Positions 1 through 8,759 of a stretch of DNA of 64,000 bases are shown in pieces (the first letter of the stretch is position 1; every line of letters starts with the position of its first letter). The notes beneath the pieces are model-generated. The model was not told where the DNA came from. It made no database searches and worked only from the letters and a program-made list of their open reading frames with translations. This DNA is from Halomonas sp. TD01. Lineage in GTDB: Bacteria; Pseudomonadota; Gammaproteobacteria; Pseudomonadales; Halomonadaceae. The stretch lies in contig NZ_OV350343.1 in assembly GCF_923868895.1 (NCBI RefSeq), forward strand, positions 3,534,001-3,598,000, written 5' to 3'. The translations under genes and the position numbers were made by a program.

Positions 1-138
1 CTTGCGCTAAAAAGCTTTTCTGCTGAAACAGAGCTACAGCAGGATGGTTACCCTGCATTGGTACGCTCGCTTGGCGAAAGCTGGGATAAGGTAGCCCTGC
101 AAATTGCCAACGAGATACGCAAAGGAAATTATTTTTAG
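1..138 (+). CDS. 3' end of an unidentified gene
   Basis: The window opens inside a reading frame. Frame 1 gives 45 residues ending in LVRSLGESWDKVALQIANEIRKGNYF and a TAG stop at 136-138. The start lies upstream of the window. The amphipathic helical tail loosely resembles the C-termini of ABC-type transport auxiliary lipoproteins (PqiC/YmbA), but 45 residues are too few to assign a family. No terminator is visible after it. Confidence 0.5.
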   Translation, partial: LALKSFSAETELQQDGYPALVRSLGESWDKVALQIANEIRKGNYF

Positions 139-417
139 ATGTGCCATTGTTAGGATGCCCCCATCCCTATGTTAAACGCTGAAATGAAGGATCCATGATA
201 TACTAAAGGAGTCATCTTTCAGCGCTACCACGTCACCCCCGATTCAGGCCAATGTCTATTTCACCGTCTTGATCGGCAAAAAAATGACCATCGCGGCATC
301 GCACTTTATCTGGCAAACTTCGCTGCCGCGACGGTGTACCATCCTCGCTTTTTGAACATTACGCTCAGTAACGACGACGCCAAGCGACGTCACTTACTAA
401 GCGATTGCGGAGAACGC

Positions 418-1674
418 ATGAGCTTTTCTGAACTTGGTCTGCACGACGATTTACTACGCGCGGTTACCGCGCAGGGCTATACACAGCCTACCCCTATTCA
501 ACAAAAAGCTATTCCCGTCGTACTTGAAGGTCGCGACATGCTTGCCAGTGCGCAAACTGGCACGGGCAAAACCGCTGGTTTTACGTTACCCATGTTGCAG
601 CGGTTAGCGGATGGCAAACGTCCCGGCAAACGCCAAGTACGCGCGTTAGTGCTCACCCCTACTCGTGAGCTTGCTGCCCAGGTAGGTGAAAGTGTGACCG
701 TTTACGGCAAGCACCTCTCTTTACGCTCGCATATTATTTTCGGCGGTGTTGGCCAACAACCACAAGTTGATGCACTTAAAGCGGGACTTGATGTATTGGT
801 AGCCACCCCAGGTAGACTGTTGGACTTGCATCAGCAAGGTCATGTGGATCTATCGGCGGTCGAAATCCTGGTGCTCGATGAAGCTGACCGCATGCTCGAC
901 ATGGGATTCATCCATGATATTAAGCGGTTATTACGCCTAGTACCGAAACAGCGCCAAAATCTACTGTTTTCTGCAACCTTTTCCAATGAAATTCAGTTAC
1001 TGGCGCAACAGCTGCTTAACAATCCGGCGTTGATAGAAGTCGCACCTCGTAATACGACAGCTGAAAAGATTGAGCAAACCATTTACCGAGTAGACCGTGA
1101 TAAAAAACGCGAGCTGCTAGCTCATTTAATTCAGCAGCATGGCTGGTTTCAGGTACTCGTTTTTACTCGTACCAAGCATGGCGCAAACCGCTTAGCAGAG
1201 CAGCTTTCTAAGCAAGACATACCCGCCATGGCCATTCATGGCAATAAGAGCCAAGGTGCTAGAACGCGTGCACTAGGTGCTTTCAAAAGCGGTGATTTAC
1301 AGGTACTTGTCGCCACTGACATTGCCGCTCGTGGGTTAGATATCAACGAACTCCCTCATGTCGTTAACTTCGACTTACCTAATGTGGCAGAGGACTATGT
1401 TCACCGCATTGGACGGACCGGCCGAGCGGGTAGCGATGGAGAGGCAGTTTCGCTCGTATGTGTCGACGAACACGTCTTGCTGAGCGGGATTGAGCGGCTT
1501 ATTAAGCAAAACCTGCCTAAACGTATCGAGCCCGGTTTTGAACCTGATCCCAACGCCAAGCCAGAGCCCATCGAAAATGGCCGCCGTGGTCAGAAACAAC
1601 CCCGCGCCAAGCGCAAACCGGAAGGACAAGCAGCGAATACTGGTGGTGAACGTCGCCGACGCGCCCGTCGCTAG
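418..1674 (+). CDS. rhlE: DEAD-box ATP-dependent RNA helicase, RhlE type
   Basis: ATP-driven RNA helicase that remodels structured RNA, with likely roles in ribosome assembly, RNA turnover or cold growth. The 418-residue protein has all superfamily 2 motifs: a Q motif ([13 protein letters not shown], about residues 20-32), Walker A AQTGTGKT, the DEAD box in [16 protein letters not shown] in LLFSATF, and [10 protein letters not shown] near residue 325. From about residue 370 the tail is basic and disordered, ending in GERRRRARR, as in RhlE proteins that use the tail to hold RNA. The frame is open upstream as far as a GTG at 334. I place the start at the ATG at 418 because MSFSELGL aligns with the usual RhlE N-terminus. 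It stands alone on the plus strand. Confidence 0.93.
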   Translation: MSFSELGLHDDLLRAVTAQGYTQPTPIQQKAIPVVLEGRDMLASAQTGTGKTAGFTLPMLQRLADGKRPGKRQVRALVLTPTRELAAQVGESVTVYGKHLSLRSHIIFGGVGQQPQVDALKAGLDVLVATPGRLLDLHQQGHVDLSAVEILVLDEADRMLDMGFIHDIKRLLRLVPKQRQNLLFSATFSNEIQLLAQQLLNNPALIEVAPRNTTAEKIEQTIYRVDRDKKRELLAHLIQQHGWFQVLVFTRTKHGANRLAEQLSKQDIPAMAIHGNKSQGARTRALGAFKSGDLQVLVATDIAARGLDINELPHVVNFDLPNVAEDYVHRIGRTGRAGSDGEAVSLVCVDEHVLLSGIERLIKQNLPKRIEPGFEPDPNAKPEPIENGRRGQKQPRAKRKPEGQAANTGGERRRRARR

Positions 1675-1685
1675 CTCTTAGCCTA

Positions 1686-1718
1686 GGAATATGCGAAGGT
1701 TGTCGATTCGCGTATTCC
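1686..1718 (+). other. Stem-loop after the helicase gene
   Basis: An inverted repeat pairs 1686-1697 with 1707-1718 (12 pairs including one G-T) around a 9-base loop, 12 bases after the helicase stop codon. No T-run follows, so it may be an mRNA 3'-end stabiliser or a weak terminator rather than a canonical intrinsic terminator. Confidence 0.4.
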
Positions 1719-1751
1719 GCTGGTACAGCTTAATTTATTCATGGAGTGATT

Positions 1752-2255
1752 ATGGCGTCATCTCAACTTATTAACGATTATCGCCAGTGGCTTACCTTTC
1801 AACGTCAAGAGCAGCTAAGCCGTGAGCACCAAGGTATTTCACAGCGGCTAGAAGATGCACGAGCATCAGCTGGACAGGTACTCCAGGCGTATCGCAGCAT
1901 GGCAGAAAAGGCCTCTACGGAGGGTGCCTGTTATCGCACGCTTTTCTTACGTGAACGTAATAATAACGAATCGCTGCCCTGTGAAGGGTGGTTATTTGTA
2001 AGACGCGTACTCAGCGAAGAGAGCAGCACGCGAGTGCGGGTAACGCTACTTGAAACATTTACGCTGGAAGACGGCATTATTACGCCAGGGGATAAACCTG
2101 CACGTAAATTAACCCTCGAAATCTACGATAAACTAGATATTGATAAAGGAATGCGTACCGAGGTGCGCGTAGACTGTTTGGACACGCAGCAAGATTATCA
2201 CTTCATTACCTTGCTTGATGCGGTTCGCGGCGACTTACGCCCTCATCTCAAATAA
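1752..2255 (+). CDS. Uncharacterised protein, 167 residues
   Basis: I do not recognise a family. The N-terminal 55 residues are hydrophilic and likely helical, rich in Q, R and E (NDYRQWLTFQRQEQLSREHQGISQRLEDAR). The rest looks like an alpha/beta domain with alternating strands (CEGWLFVRRVL, RVRVTLLETFTLEDG, RKLTLEIYDKL). There is no signal peptide or membrane segment, so it is probably cytoplasmic. The ATG at 1752 has GGAG at 1743-1746; a GTG at 1746 is possible but would overlap that site. Codon use matches its neighbours. It ends 8 bases before the MFS gene, so the two are probably co-transcribed and perhaps translationally coupled. Confidence 0.7.
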   Translation: MASSQLINDYRQWLTFQRQEQLSREHQGISQRLEDARASAGQVLQAYRSMAEKASTEGACYRTLFLRERNNNESLPCEGWLFVRRVLSEESSTRVRVTLLETFTLEDGIITPGDKPARKLTLEIYDKLDIDKGMRTEVRVDCLDTQQDYHFITLLDAVRGDLRPHLK

Positions 2256-2263
2256 GCGTAAGC

Positions 2264-3463
2264 ATGGCATCTCGTCGCGCATGCACCTTTATTATTCTGA
2301 TGTTCGTGGTAGGGCTTAATTTACGCCCTGCCATGTCATCAGTTGCACCTTTTCTTGCCCGACTGCAAGAAACTGCTGGTTTAAGTCCTGCAGCAGCGGG
2401 CATCTTAACTACGTTACCCGTGCTTTTTTTAGGTTTATCAGCCCCTCTTGCCCCGCTGCTGGCCAAGCATATAGGCAGCGAGCGGGCTTTGAGCACTGCA
2501 CTGCTTTTACTAGCCTGCGGGTTAATCTTAAGAGGCCTGCCAGTTCCTGGCGCGCTTTTTATTGGCTCTGCAATGGCAGGCAGCGCGATTGGCCTTGGCG
2601 GCACCCTTCTCCCAGCGCTCGTTAAACGAGAGCTACCCCACAGCGCCGATCTTCTGACAGGCTTATACACCATGGCGTTGTGTTTCGGCGGTGCACTAGG
2701 CGCTGGTCTTAGCGTTCCACTGATGCAATGGCTAGGCAGCTGGCAGTTGAGTCTAATGAGCTGGTCACTGTTAGCGCTTGTTGCGCTGGCACTCTGGCTG
2801 ATCAACATTCCAACGACTCAATGCACCCAGCCCAACCCGAGAACATCTTCTTCGCTTGCCCAGTTAATGCGCAAACCACTTACGTGGCATGTCATGCTGT
2901 TCATGGGCATCCAGTCTTCCATGGCTTATATTGTCTTTGGGTGGCTGCCCACGTTATTAGTGTATAGAGGCTATGATGAAGCAGCGGCCGGCTGGACAAT
3001 GGCCATCTCAATCATGTGTCAACTAGGTTCAGCGCTGGGCGCACCTTGGCTTGCCCGCTTAACCCGTGATCAACGCCCTGCATTGTTACTAGTACTTTTT
3101 AGCACTGCACTGGGGCTTTGGATGTTGCTTATTGCACCGCTAGCATGGAAGTGGCCTGGTGCCGTACTGCTTGGCATTGGCCAGGGCGGCAGCTTTAGCC
3201 TAGCACTGAGCCTGTTGGTGTTACGAACGGCTAACTCGCGTCTCGCAGGGCAGCTTTCTGGCTTAGTACAGGGTGGGGGCTATACGTTGGCAGCGCTGGG
3301 GCCGTTTGGGGTTGGAGTGATGTTGCAAGCCGGAGCAGAGTTAGCCCATATAGCGTGGCTGCTCATTTTACTGATTACTCTTTGTTGCGGGTTCGCATTA
3401 TTAGCTGGGCGTAACCGTCGACTAGACGATCAAAGTGGCGAATTATTAGTCCATCGCGGCTAA
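2264..3463 (+). CDS. MFS transporter, CynX/NimT (cyanate permease-like) family
   Basis: Inner-membrane major facilitator of 399 residues with about 12 hydrophobic segments. The N-terminal signature GLNLRPAMSSVAPFLARLQ matches the conserved first segment of the CynX/NimT family (E. coli CynX and YeaN relatives), whose members move small anions or nitroimidazole-like compounds. The real substrate cannot be read from the sequence. No cyanase gene (cynS) lies nearby, so cyanate is not implied. The ATG at 2264 starts 8 bases after the preceding unknown gene, and no good ribosome binding site is seen, which fits coupling to that gene. Confidence 0.85.
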   Translation: MASRRACTFIILMFVVGLNLRPAMSSVAPFLARLQETAGLSPAAAGILTTLPVLFLGLSAPLAPLLAKHIGSERALSTALLLLACGLILRGLPVPGALFIGSAMAGSAIGLGGTLLPALVKRELPHSADLLTGLYTMALCFGGALGAGLSVPLMQWLGSWQLSLMSWSLLALVALALWLINIPTTQCTQPNPRTSSSLAQLMRKPLTWHVMLFMGIQSSMAYIVFGWLPTLLVYRGYDEAAAGWTMAISIMCQLGSALGAPWLARLTRDQRPALLLVLFSTALGLWMLLIAPLAWKWPGAVLLGIGQGGSFSLALSLLVLRTANSRLAGQLSGLVQGGGYTLAALGPFGVGVMLQAGAELAHIAWLLILLITLCCGFALLAGRNRRLDDQSGELLVHRG

Positions 3464-3556
3464 CAACCTCTCTCAACAGCACCAACTTCGATACAACTTT
3501 TGAGATACGACCACTTAAGCACAACTATTTCGATTCGCCCAATTCAGGAAACGGCT

Positions 3557-4627
3557 ATGAGCATCACTTCTCCTCTGGTAAACGCCGCCCCCACTCAAGA
3601 ACGTGTGTTGGTGATTTATACGGGTGGCACCATTGGCATGCAGCCAAATGTAAAGGGGCTAACCCCTGGGGGAAATTTTCAAGATCGCATGGCAGACGCA
3701 TTAAGCCAGCTTCCTTTATTGCATCAACATGCCCTACCTGCCTATGACGTTCTAAGTTATCCATCATTAATCGACTCAAGTGCAGCAACACCACTGACCT
3801 GGCAACAGATAGCCAAGGATATTGCTGCTCACCTAGCCACCTATCGTGGATTTGTTGTTATCCACGGAACAGACACCCTAAGCTGGACCGCTTCGAGTCT
3901 TGCCTACCAGCTACAAGGGATTGACCGCCCGGTTGTTTTAACAGGATCTATGCATCCTCTTGAAACAGCTAATAGCGATGCGATCGACAACCTCCACGGT
4001 GCGCTAAAGTTTGCTGCCAACGCTGAATTACAAGAGGTTGCGATCTATTTTTCAAATCGCCTTCTGAGGGGTTCACGAGCCATCAAACAGCACGCAGAAG
4101 CCTTAGATGCCTTTATCTCGCCAAGCTATCCATTTATCGGTGAACGCGTCGGCGACGATTTCATTTATTACCCAAGTAGAGGTCTAGGATTTCAGCAACG
4201 TGGCGCCCCACGTTTCGAGCTCTCTGACTATCACACCGTCTCCAATGGCGACGTTATCAGGCTGGCATTGTGGCCAGGCATATCGCCTTGGCAATTGGAA
4301 GCCCTGCTGGGTGACTCACGCGTAAAGGGTGCTCTACTCCAGCTTTGGGGATCAGGTAATATACCCAACGACCCGGCTCTGATTGATGTCATCGCTAACG
4401 CCAGTGGTGAAGGAAAGCTGTTGGCCGCTATTAGCCAGTGCCCCCAGGGCAGCATTCATCTGGGCGCCTATGCCGCTGGCCATGGCTTGGCAGAAGCGGG
4501 CCTATTGTCAGGCGATAACATGACACCAGAGGCGGCTTTCACCAAGCTCATTCATCTACTGGCTCAACCTCTGTCAATGGATGATCGGCGCCAGCGATTT
4601 TTAACATCACTTGTCGGCGAGCGCTAA
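3557..4627 (+). CDS. ansA: L-asparaginase, type I (cytoplasmic)
   Basis: Hydrolyses L-asparagine to aspartate and ammonia in the cytoplasm. The 356-residue product has both catalytic threonine motifs of the asparaginase/glutaminase family: IYTGGTIGM near residue 20 and IHGTDTLSWTAS near residue 103. It also has the DAIDNL and C-terminal domain features of type I enzymes. No signal peptide is present, unlike the periplasmic type II enzyme. An upstream extension of 19 codons exists, but the ATG at 3557 is preferred: it follows CAGGAAACGG and gives the usual family length. Single gene with a gap of about 90 bases on both sides. Confidence 0.9.
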   Translation: MSITSPLVNAAPTQERVLVIYTGGTIGMQPNVKGLTPGGNFQDRMADALSQLPLLHQHALPAYDVLSYPSLIDSSAATPLTWQQIAKDIAAHLATYRGFVVIHGTDTLSWTASSLAYQLQGIDRPVVLTGSMHPLETANSDAIDNLHGALKFAANAELQEVAIYFSNRLLRGSRAIKQHAEALDAFISPSYPFIGERVGDDFIYYPSRGLGFQQRGAPRFELSDYHTVSNGDVIRLALWPGISPWQLEALLGDSRVKGALLQLWGSGNIPNDPALIDVIANASGEGKLLAAISQCPQGSIHLGAYAAGHGLAEAGLLSGDNMTPEAAFTKLIHLLAQPLSMDDRRQRFLTSLVGER

Positions 4628-4715
4628 ACACCGCACGCCGAGCAATTCGCACTGGCGTCATCACTTATACACGCTATGTTTAAACATACGTTAATAACCA
4701 AAAGGAAAGCAGCGT

Positions 4716-4955
4716 ATGGAACAGCCTGTACACCATTTTAGCGAGCTATTTGAACAGCTCGGGCTACGCTCGGATGCACAGTCCATTGAGCACTTTATTG
4801 AACGCCACTCTCCTCTACCCAAAGAAATGCCGCTCGCGGATGCTCCCTGCTGGAACGAAGGCCAAGCTGAATTTCTTCGTGAAGCCGTGGAAGAAGATGC
4901 CGATTGGGCCGAAGTTGTCGACCATCTTGATGTCTCAATGCACAAAGCCAGCTGA
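4716..4955 (+). CDS. DUF2789 family small protein
   Basis: A 79-residue acidic protein. FSELFEQLGLRSDAQSIEHFIERHSPLPKEMPLADAPCW followed by WNEGQAEFLREAVEEDADWAEVVDHLD matches the DUF2789 pattern as I remember it: short, common in gammaproteobacteria, function unknown. No signal peptide or membrane segment. AAAGGAAAG about 9 bases upstream of the ATG is a plausible ribosome binding site. It stands alone, converging with the TVP38-family gene. Confidence 0.8.
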   Translation: MEQPVHHFSELFEQLGLRSDAQSIEHFIERHSPLPKEMPLADAPCWNEGQAEFLREAVEEDADWAEVVDHLDVSMHKAS

Positions 4956-4995
4956 CAACAACATTACTATCAGACTGAATAATTGACCAAACTAC

Positions 4996-5667
4996 CTATT
5001 TTATTACTGGGCGCGCCGCCTCAACGCGGCGCCTATACCAGCCACCAGCAAAGAGAAGCACCGTAAGTACAACGAGTGGTAAGATCACATCAAATTGCAG
5101 TGCATCTTTCTCTTCAACCGCTTCAAGCGCACCGTAAATAGCGCTACTGTAAACCGCCCACTTTGCCGAGAGCCCGATTGCTGCCGCTATCAAGTACCGC
5201 TTTAGAGGAATATGCCCTAATCCTGCGGCAAAATTAATCACTGAATGCGGGAAACCCGGTAGAACACGCAGTGCACATTGAGTTAACAGATCACTTCTCT
5301 CTTTCAATGTTTCCATTACTTTAAGCGTCAAACCTTTGGGCTGCCAACGCCCCCCGGCTCTCGCTGCTAATAAATAGGCACCCCACGCCCCAGCAACGCT
5401 GCTAAGCGTTAACATTAAGGTAGCAACTAAAGGTGGGTAGAAAGGCGCAATTAACCATAGCCCTATACTGCCTGGCAAACCAATTGCCAGTGTGATTGCC
5501 ATCGTACTCATCACAGCAATCACAATAAGAGGATGGTGTGACATCGTCGCTGCCCAGCGTTTTACAGCCATTAAGTCCGGCGAATACCATAACCAAACAT
5601 AGGCGAGCATTGCCGCGATAGAAAAACCGGCGGCCCAACGCCAGGAGTGCTTAAAAAAGTTATTCAT
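4996..5667 (-). CDS. TVP38/TMEM64 (VTT domain) family membrane protein
   Basis: Inner-membrane protein of 223 residues with an N-terminal anchor (about 12-29) and further hydrophobic segments around 48-68, 72-103 and 150-165, plus a C-terminal segment ending in the basic cap WYRRRVEAARPVIK. The conserved block GLPGSIGLWLIAPFYPP...AGAWGAYLLAARAGG with VLPGFPHSVINFAAGLGHI is typical of the VTT (former SNARE-associated/DedA-like) superfamily, which is linked to lipid scrambling and membrane homeostasis. Its start overlaps the stop of the SRPBCC gene by 8 bases, so the pair forms an operon. Confidence 0.85.
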   Translation of the reverse strand: MNNFFKHSWRWAAGFSIAAMLAYVWLWYSPDLMAVKRWAATMSHHPLIVIAVMSTMAITLAIGLPGSIGLWLIAPFYPPLVATLMLTLSSVAGAWGAYLLAARAGGRWQPKGLTLKVMETLKERSDLLTQCALRVLPGFPHSVINFAAGLGHIPLKRYLIAAAIGLSAKWAVYSSAIYGALEAVEEKDALQFDVILPLVVLTVLLFAGGWYRRRVEAARPVIK

Positions 5668-6076
5668 TTAACCGTGCTTCAACACGCTCCAGAATTTGTC
5701 TGCTCACTTTTCCTACTAATGGTTTTGCAGCGCGGTTCACCGCTTTTTCCATTAATCGGTTGCGGATTTCATAACTCAGCGTGAGCGACACCTCTGTACC
5801 CTCCGGCACTTCACGCAATTGATAACGACCTTGATTTTTAACGCCTTCTAATGATTCCCACGCCAGCACATTCGGTGGTTTGATCTCGGTTACTGCCACA
5901 TCAAATGACCAATCCATACCCACCGCACGGACATGCCAGCGATAACGATTATCGCCTAAGGTATCAATTGATCTGATGAGATCAGAATAGTCAGCAAAAT
6001 CTTCAACTCGGCGTAGCAGTTCGAACACTCTTTCAGGCTGAGCGTTGATAATTTCGCTATGTTCTATGGTGGCCAT
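5660..6076 (-). CDS. SRPBCC/Coq10-like START-domain protein (polyketide cyclase family)
   Basis: A 138-residue single-domain protein of the SRPBCC fold, a hydrophobic ligand-binding cup. The beginning IEHSEIINAQPERVFELLRRVEDFADY and the C-terminal helix VNRAAKPLVGKVSRQILERVEARLNE are characteristic. Relatives include Coq10 (ubiquinone binding) and the toxin-labelled RatA, but this sequence does not settle the ligand. The frame continues upstream for 36 codons; I chose the ATG at 6076 because the domain begins there (MATIEHSEI). It overlaps the following TVP38 gene by 8 bases, suggesting a shared envelope-lipid role (inference). Confidence 0.8.
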   Translation of the reverse strand: MATIEHSEIINAQPERVFELLRRVEDFADYSDLIRSIDTLGDNRYRWHVRAVGMDWSFDVAVTEIKPPNVLAWESLEGVKNQGRYQLREVPEGTEVSLTLSYEIRNRLMEKAVNRAAKPLVGKVSRQILERVEARLNE

Positions 6077-6279
6077 GGATTCATCCCTTACGACTAGAAA
6101 GACCAGCTTAGCATGTTGACCCATGCACATACCGAACAGAAAATAGTACCAATTGCCGCTGCCACTGGCCAGGCAACCCAGCATTGCGTAAACTGCCGCC
6201 CTTCCGGACCGGACCCCGGAATCTCATTTAGCGCGACGCTAAAGCACTCAATAAATTCTCCGACCAGTGAGTAATTATT

Positions 6280-6990
6280 ATGTCGTTACCCCAGACCTCT
6301 GGCGCAGATGCGTCATCTACCGTTGTGATTTATTCCGGCGGCATGGACTCCTACACCGTTCTTCACCGCGCCATTAAAGAAGGGCTCGACGTTCACGCTC
6401 TTTCATTTGATTATGGCCAGCGCCACACAAAAGAACTGGACATAGCAAAAGCAGTTTGTAAGCAGCATAACATTCCCCATCAGATCGTTGATATACGCGC
6501 TATTCACGGCTTAATTGATAACTCAGCGCTGACCAACCCAGACCTATCAATGCCCGAAGGCAACTATGCTGCTGACAACCTCCACACCACTGTTGTCCCT
6601 AACCGCAACATGATTTTACTTTCGTTAGCCATTGCTAAAGCGGTTAATATCGGTGCAGCGCGTGTCGATTATGGTGCCCATGGCGGTGACCATATTCTCT
6701 ACCCTGACTGCCGCCCTGAATTTGTTCACGCAATGAACCACGTTGCTGGCATCGCCAATTTTGAACCGGTAACGCTACATGTACCTTATTTAACATCGAG
6801 CAAAGCCGATATATTGCGCGATGGCCTAGCGATGGGCCTAGACTACCGTGATACTTGGACCTGCTATGAAGGGCGCGCGCTGGCTTGCGGCAAATGTGGC
6901 AGCTGCCATGAGCGTTTGGCGGCGTTTGCGGCTAATGATGTTGTAGACCCTCTGACGTATGAATCTACCCCTGCACAGGTTACCGGCTGA
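6280..6990 (+). CDS. queC: 7-cyano-7-deazaguanine synthase QueC
   Basis: Converts 7-carboxy-7-deazaguanine to preQ0 with ATP and ammonia, in queuosine tRNA modification. The 236-residue protein has the PP-loop [17 protein letters not shown] near residue 15 and the four-cysteine zinc site [19 protein letters not shown] near residue 203. [10 protein letters not shown] is also typical. It is the first gene of a tightly coupled operon: its TGA overlaps the queE ATG by one base. No clear promoter was identified in the 200 bases between it and the divergent SRPBCC gene. Confidence 0.95.
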   Translation: MSLPQTSGADASSTVVIYSGGMDSYTVLHRAIKEGLDVHALSFDYGQRHTKELDIAKAVCKQHNIPHQIVDIRAIHGLIDNSALTNPDLSMPEGNYAADNLHTTVVPNRNMILLSLAIAKAVNIGAARVDYGAHGGDHILYPDCRPEFVHAMNHVAGIANFEPVTLHVPYLTSSKADILRDGLAMGLDYRDTWTCYEGRALACGKCGSCHERLAAFAANDVVDPLTYESTPAQVTG

Positions 6991-7634
6991 TGTATCACGT
7001 TAAAGAAGCCTTTTATACCCTGCAGGGCGAAGGTGCACAGGCAGGCCGTGCCAGCGTATTTTGCCGCTTTAGCGGCTGCAACCTGTGGTCTGGGCGTGAA
7101 GTTGATCGCGCCAGCGCAAAATGTTCCTTTTGCGACACCGACTTTATCGGTACGGATGGCCTTAACGGTGGACGCTTTAACACAGCAAGTGAACTCGCTG
7201 ACCACATTAAAGCCCTTTGGCCAATTCATTTGGGAAGAGCGACTCCTTACGTTGTGTTCACCGGCGGCGAGCCATTGCTCCAACTTGATACCCCACTGAT
7301 CGCATTGTTGCATAGCGATGGATTTGAAGTGGCCGTTGAAACGAATGGCACGGTTGTACCACCGCCAGGAATTGACTGGCTATGTGTTAGCCCTAAGAGC
7401 ACGAACCCACTGGTGGTCACCTGCGGCGATGAGTTAAAGCTGGTTTTCCCACAATCTGCAGCACCTCCCACTCAGTTCGCCAATTTGGACTTCAACCACT
7501 TCTTTTTGCAGCCAATGGACCACGGCATAGCGCATAAAAATCACGAAACTGTGCAGGCAACCACCGCCTATTGCATGGCTAACCCCCAATGGCGACTATC
7601 GCTTCAAACGCACAAAATTGCAGGATTTGAGTAA
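6990..7634 (+). CDS. queE: 7-carboxy-7-deazaguanine synthase QueE (radical SAM)
   Basis: Radical SAM enzyme that contracts 6-carboxy-5,6,7,8-tetrahydropterin to 7-carboxy-7-deazaguanine. The 214-residue protein starts with the substrate-binding YTLQGEGAQAGRASVFCRFSGCNLW. Its 4Fe-4S motif is of the proteobacterial extended type: CNLWSGREVDRASAKCSFC, with about 14 residues between the first and second cysteines instead of the usual three, then CDTDF. FTGGEPLLQ is the SAM-binding GGE motif. The start overlaps the queC stop and the stop overlaps the start of the next gene, each by one base. Confidence 0.95.
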   Translation: MYHVKEAFYTLQGEGAQAGRASVFCRFSGCNLWSGREVDRASAKCSFCDTDFIGTDGLNGGRFNTASELADHIKALWPIHLGRATPYVVFTGGEPLLQLDTPLIALLHSDGFEVAVETNGTVVPPPGIDWLCVSPKSTNPLVVTCGDELKLVFPQSAAPPTQFANLDFNHFFLQPMDHGIAHKNHETVQATTAYCMANPQWRLSLQTHKIAGFE

Positions 7635-8473
7635 TGGCGTTATTTGTAAATCGTCTTAGCCATATTGATGTTTCAGTGTGGTGCCCTACAAAAGGGTTGG
7701 TAGGCTGTAGCTGGCAAGTAGATGCTCAGTTGGATGGGGAGTTAGGCGAAGACGGTATGCTTTTTGACTTTGGAGAAGTAAAGCCGTGGATAAAGCGCAC
7801 GCTCGATAGCGGCCTAGACCATACGCTACTCGTACCTATCAACGCGCCCGGCATTGAAATTACTGACTGCGATGAAGGCATCTGCATTAGAACAGCGTCT
7901 CCCTACGAAATGGAAGTTCGTGGCCCGGCCCAAGCGTTTAGCTTGCTCCCTTGGGACACCATCACTCTTGAGCGTGTCACCCACCATTTAAGCTCACAGC
8001 TGACGAAGCAAGAGCAACGGCCAGCCAATGTCCATAGTGTCACGCTAACGCTTAGTGACGAGCCTATAGACGGCGCTGCCTACGGTTACACTCACGGACT
8101 GAAACGGCATCTCGGCAACTGCCAGCGGATTGCTCATGGCCACCGCTCGCGCCTGTTTATCTGGCAACATCAGGCACGTCAGCCAGCGCTTGAGCAGCGC
8201 TGGGCAGCATGGCTAGATAATCGATATTTGCTTGAAAAGGCCGACATTGAAAGTCAGATTGATGAAAAACTGACTTGCCGATACCAGTCTGCACAAGGCA
8301 CATTTTCGATCACGTTGCCTCAAGAACGCTGCTGTGTACTGCCCAAGCCTACAACCGTCGAGAATATTGCTTTATGGCTTGCCAAGAGTATTGCAGAGCA
8401 CAGCGGCCATAAAACACTGGTTCAAGCCTTCGAAGGGATTGATAAAGGCGCAACGGCTGAAGCTTCGCCATGA
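7634..8473 (+). CDS. Double-length QueD-like (6-carboxytetrahydropterin synthase/PTPS family) protein
   Basis: Probably supplies 6-carboxytetrahydropterin to QueE, the first committed step of queuosine synthesis. QueD is normally about 120 residues; this protein has 279 and contains two degenerate PTPS units. The N-terminal unit keeps a Cys (C17), DFGEVK (45-50), LDH (61-63) and NAPG (70-73), but where the zinc HGH should be it reads VGC (23-25). The C-terminal unit has THG (153-155), NC (162-163), a true HGH (168-170) and PTTVEN (239-244), but no LDH. Neither half alone has all catalytic residues, so a composite active site is likely (inference). Third gene of the que operon; its last four bases overlap the next start (ATGA). 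Confidence 0.8.
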   Translation: MALFVNRLSHIDVSVWCPTKGLVGCSWQVDAQLDGELGEDGMLFDFGEVKPWIKRTLDSGLDHTLLVPINAPGIEITDCDEGICIRTASPYEMEVRGPAQAFSLLPWDTITLERVTHHLSSQLTKQEQRPANVHSVTLTLSDEPIDGAAYGYTHGLKRHLGNCQRIAHGHRSRLFIWQHQARQPALEQRWAAWLDNRYLLEKADIESQIDEKLTCRYQSAQGTFSITLPQERCCVLPKPTTVENIALWLAKSIAEHSGHKTLVQAFEGIDKGATAEASP

Positions 8474-8751
8474 GTAGTCACGTATTTGCAACAGACACCG
8501 CCGCCTGCCGAGCAGGCTGCGGTGCTTGCTGTATTGCACCGTCGATTACCTCTTATATACCCGGCATGCCAAATGGCAAACCGGCGGGCGTTCGATGTGT
8601 ACAGTTAAGTGATGGCAATCTATGCCGGTTATTTGGCGACCCTAGCCGCCCTGCCGTATGTGAGCGGTTCGACTATGATGCTGATGTGTGTGGCGAACAC
8701 CGAGAAGAGGCGCTCGCCACACTTAACTGGCTGGAATCAACAACGCGTTAG
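8470..8751 (+). CDS. YkgJ family cysteine-cluster protein
   Basis: A 93-residue protein with the zinc/iron-chelating cysteine cluster of the YkgJ/CxxCxxCC family: CRAGCGACCIAPSI near residue 13, then GVRCVQL, CRLFG and PAVCERF. Family members are poorly characterised metal-binding proteins. It overlaps the QueD-like gene by ATGA and closes the queC-queE-QueD-like-ykgJ operon. It may help metal supply to the operon's zinc or Fe-S enzymes, but that is inference from position only. It converges with the large regulator gene. Confidence 0.85.
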   Translation: MSSHVFATDTAACRAGCGACCIAPSITSYIPGMPNGKPAGVRCVQLSDGNLCRLFGDPSRPAVCERFDYDADVCGEHREEALATLNWLESTTR

Positions 8752-8759
8752 TCACCAGA

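Noticed and set aside
2248..2808. 186-residue minus-strand frame over the start of the MFS gene
   Set aside because: Antisense to a clear transporter; no recognisable domain, and it crosses the gap between two co-oriented genes.
6864..7313. 149-residue minus-strand frame across queC/queE
   Set aside because: It is antisense to two well-identified que genes with clear motifs; no ribosome binding site or domain supports it.
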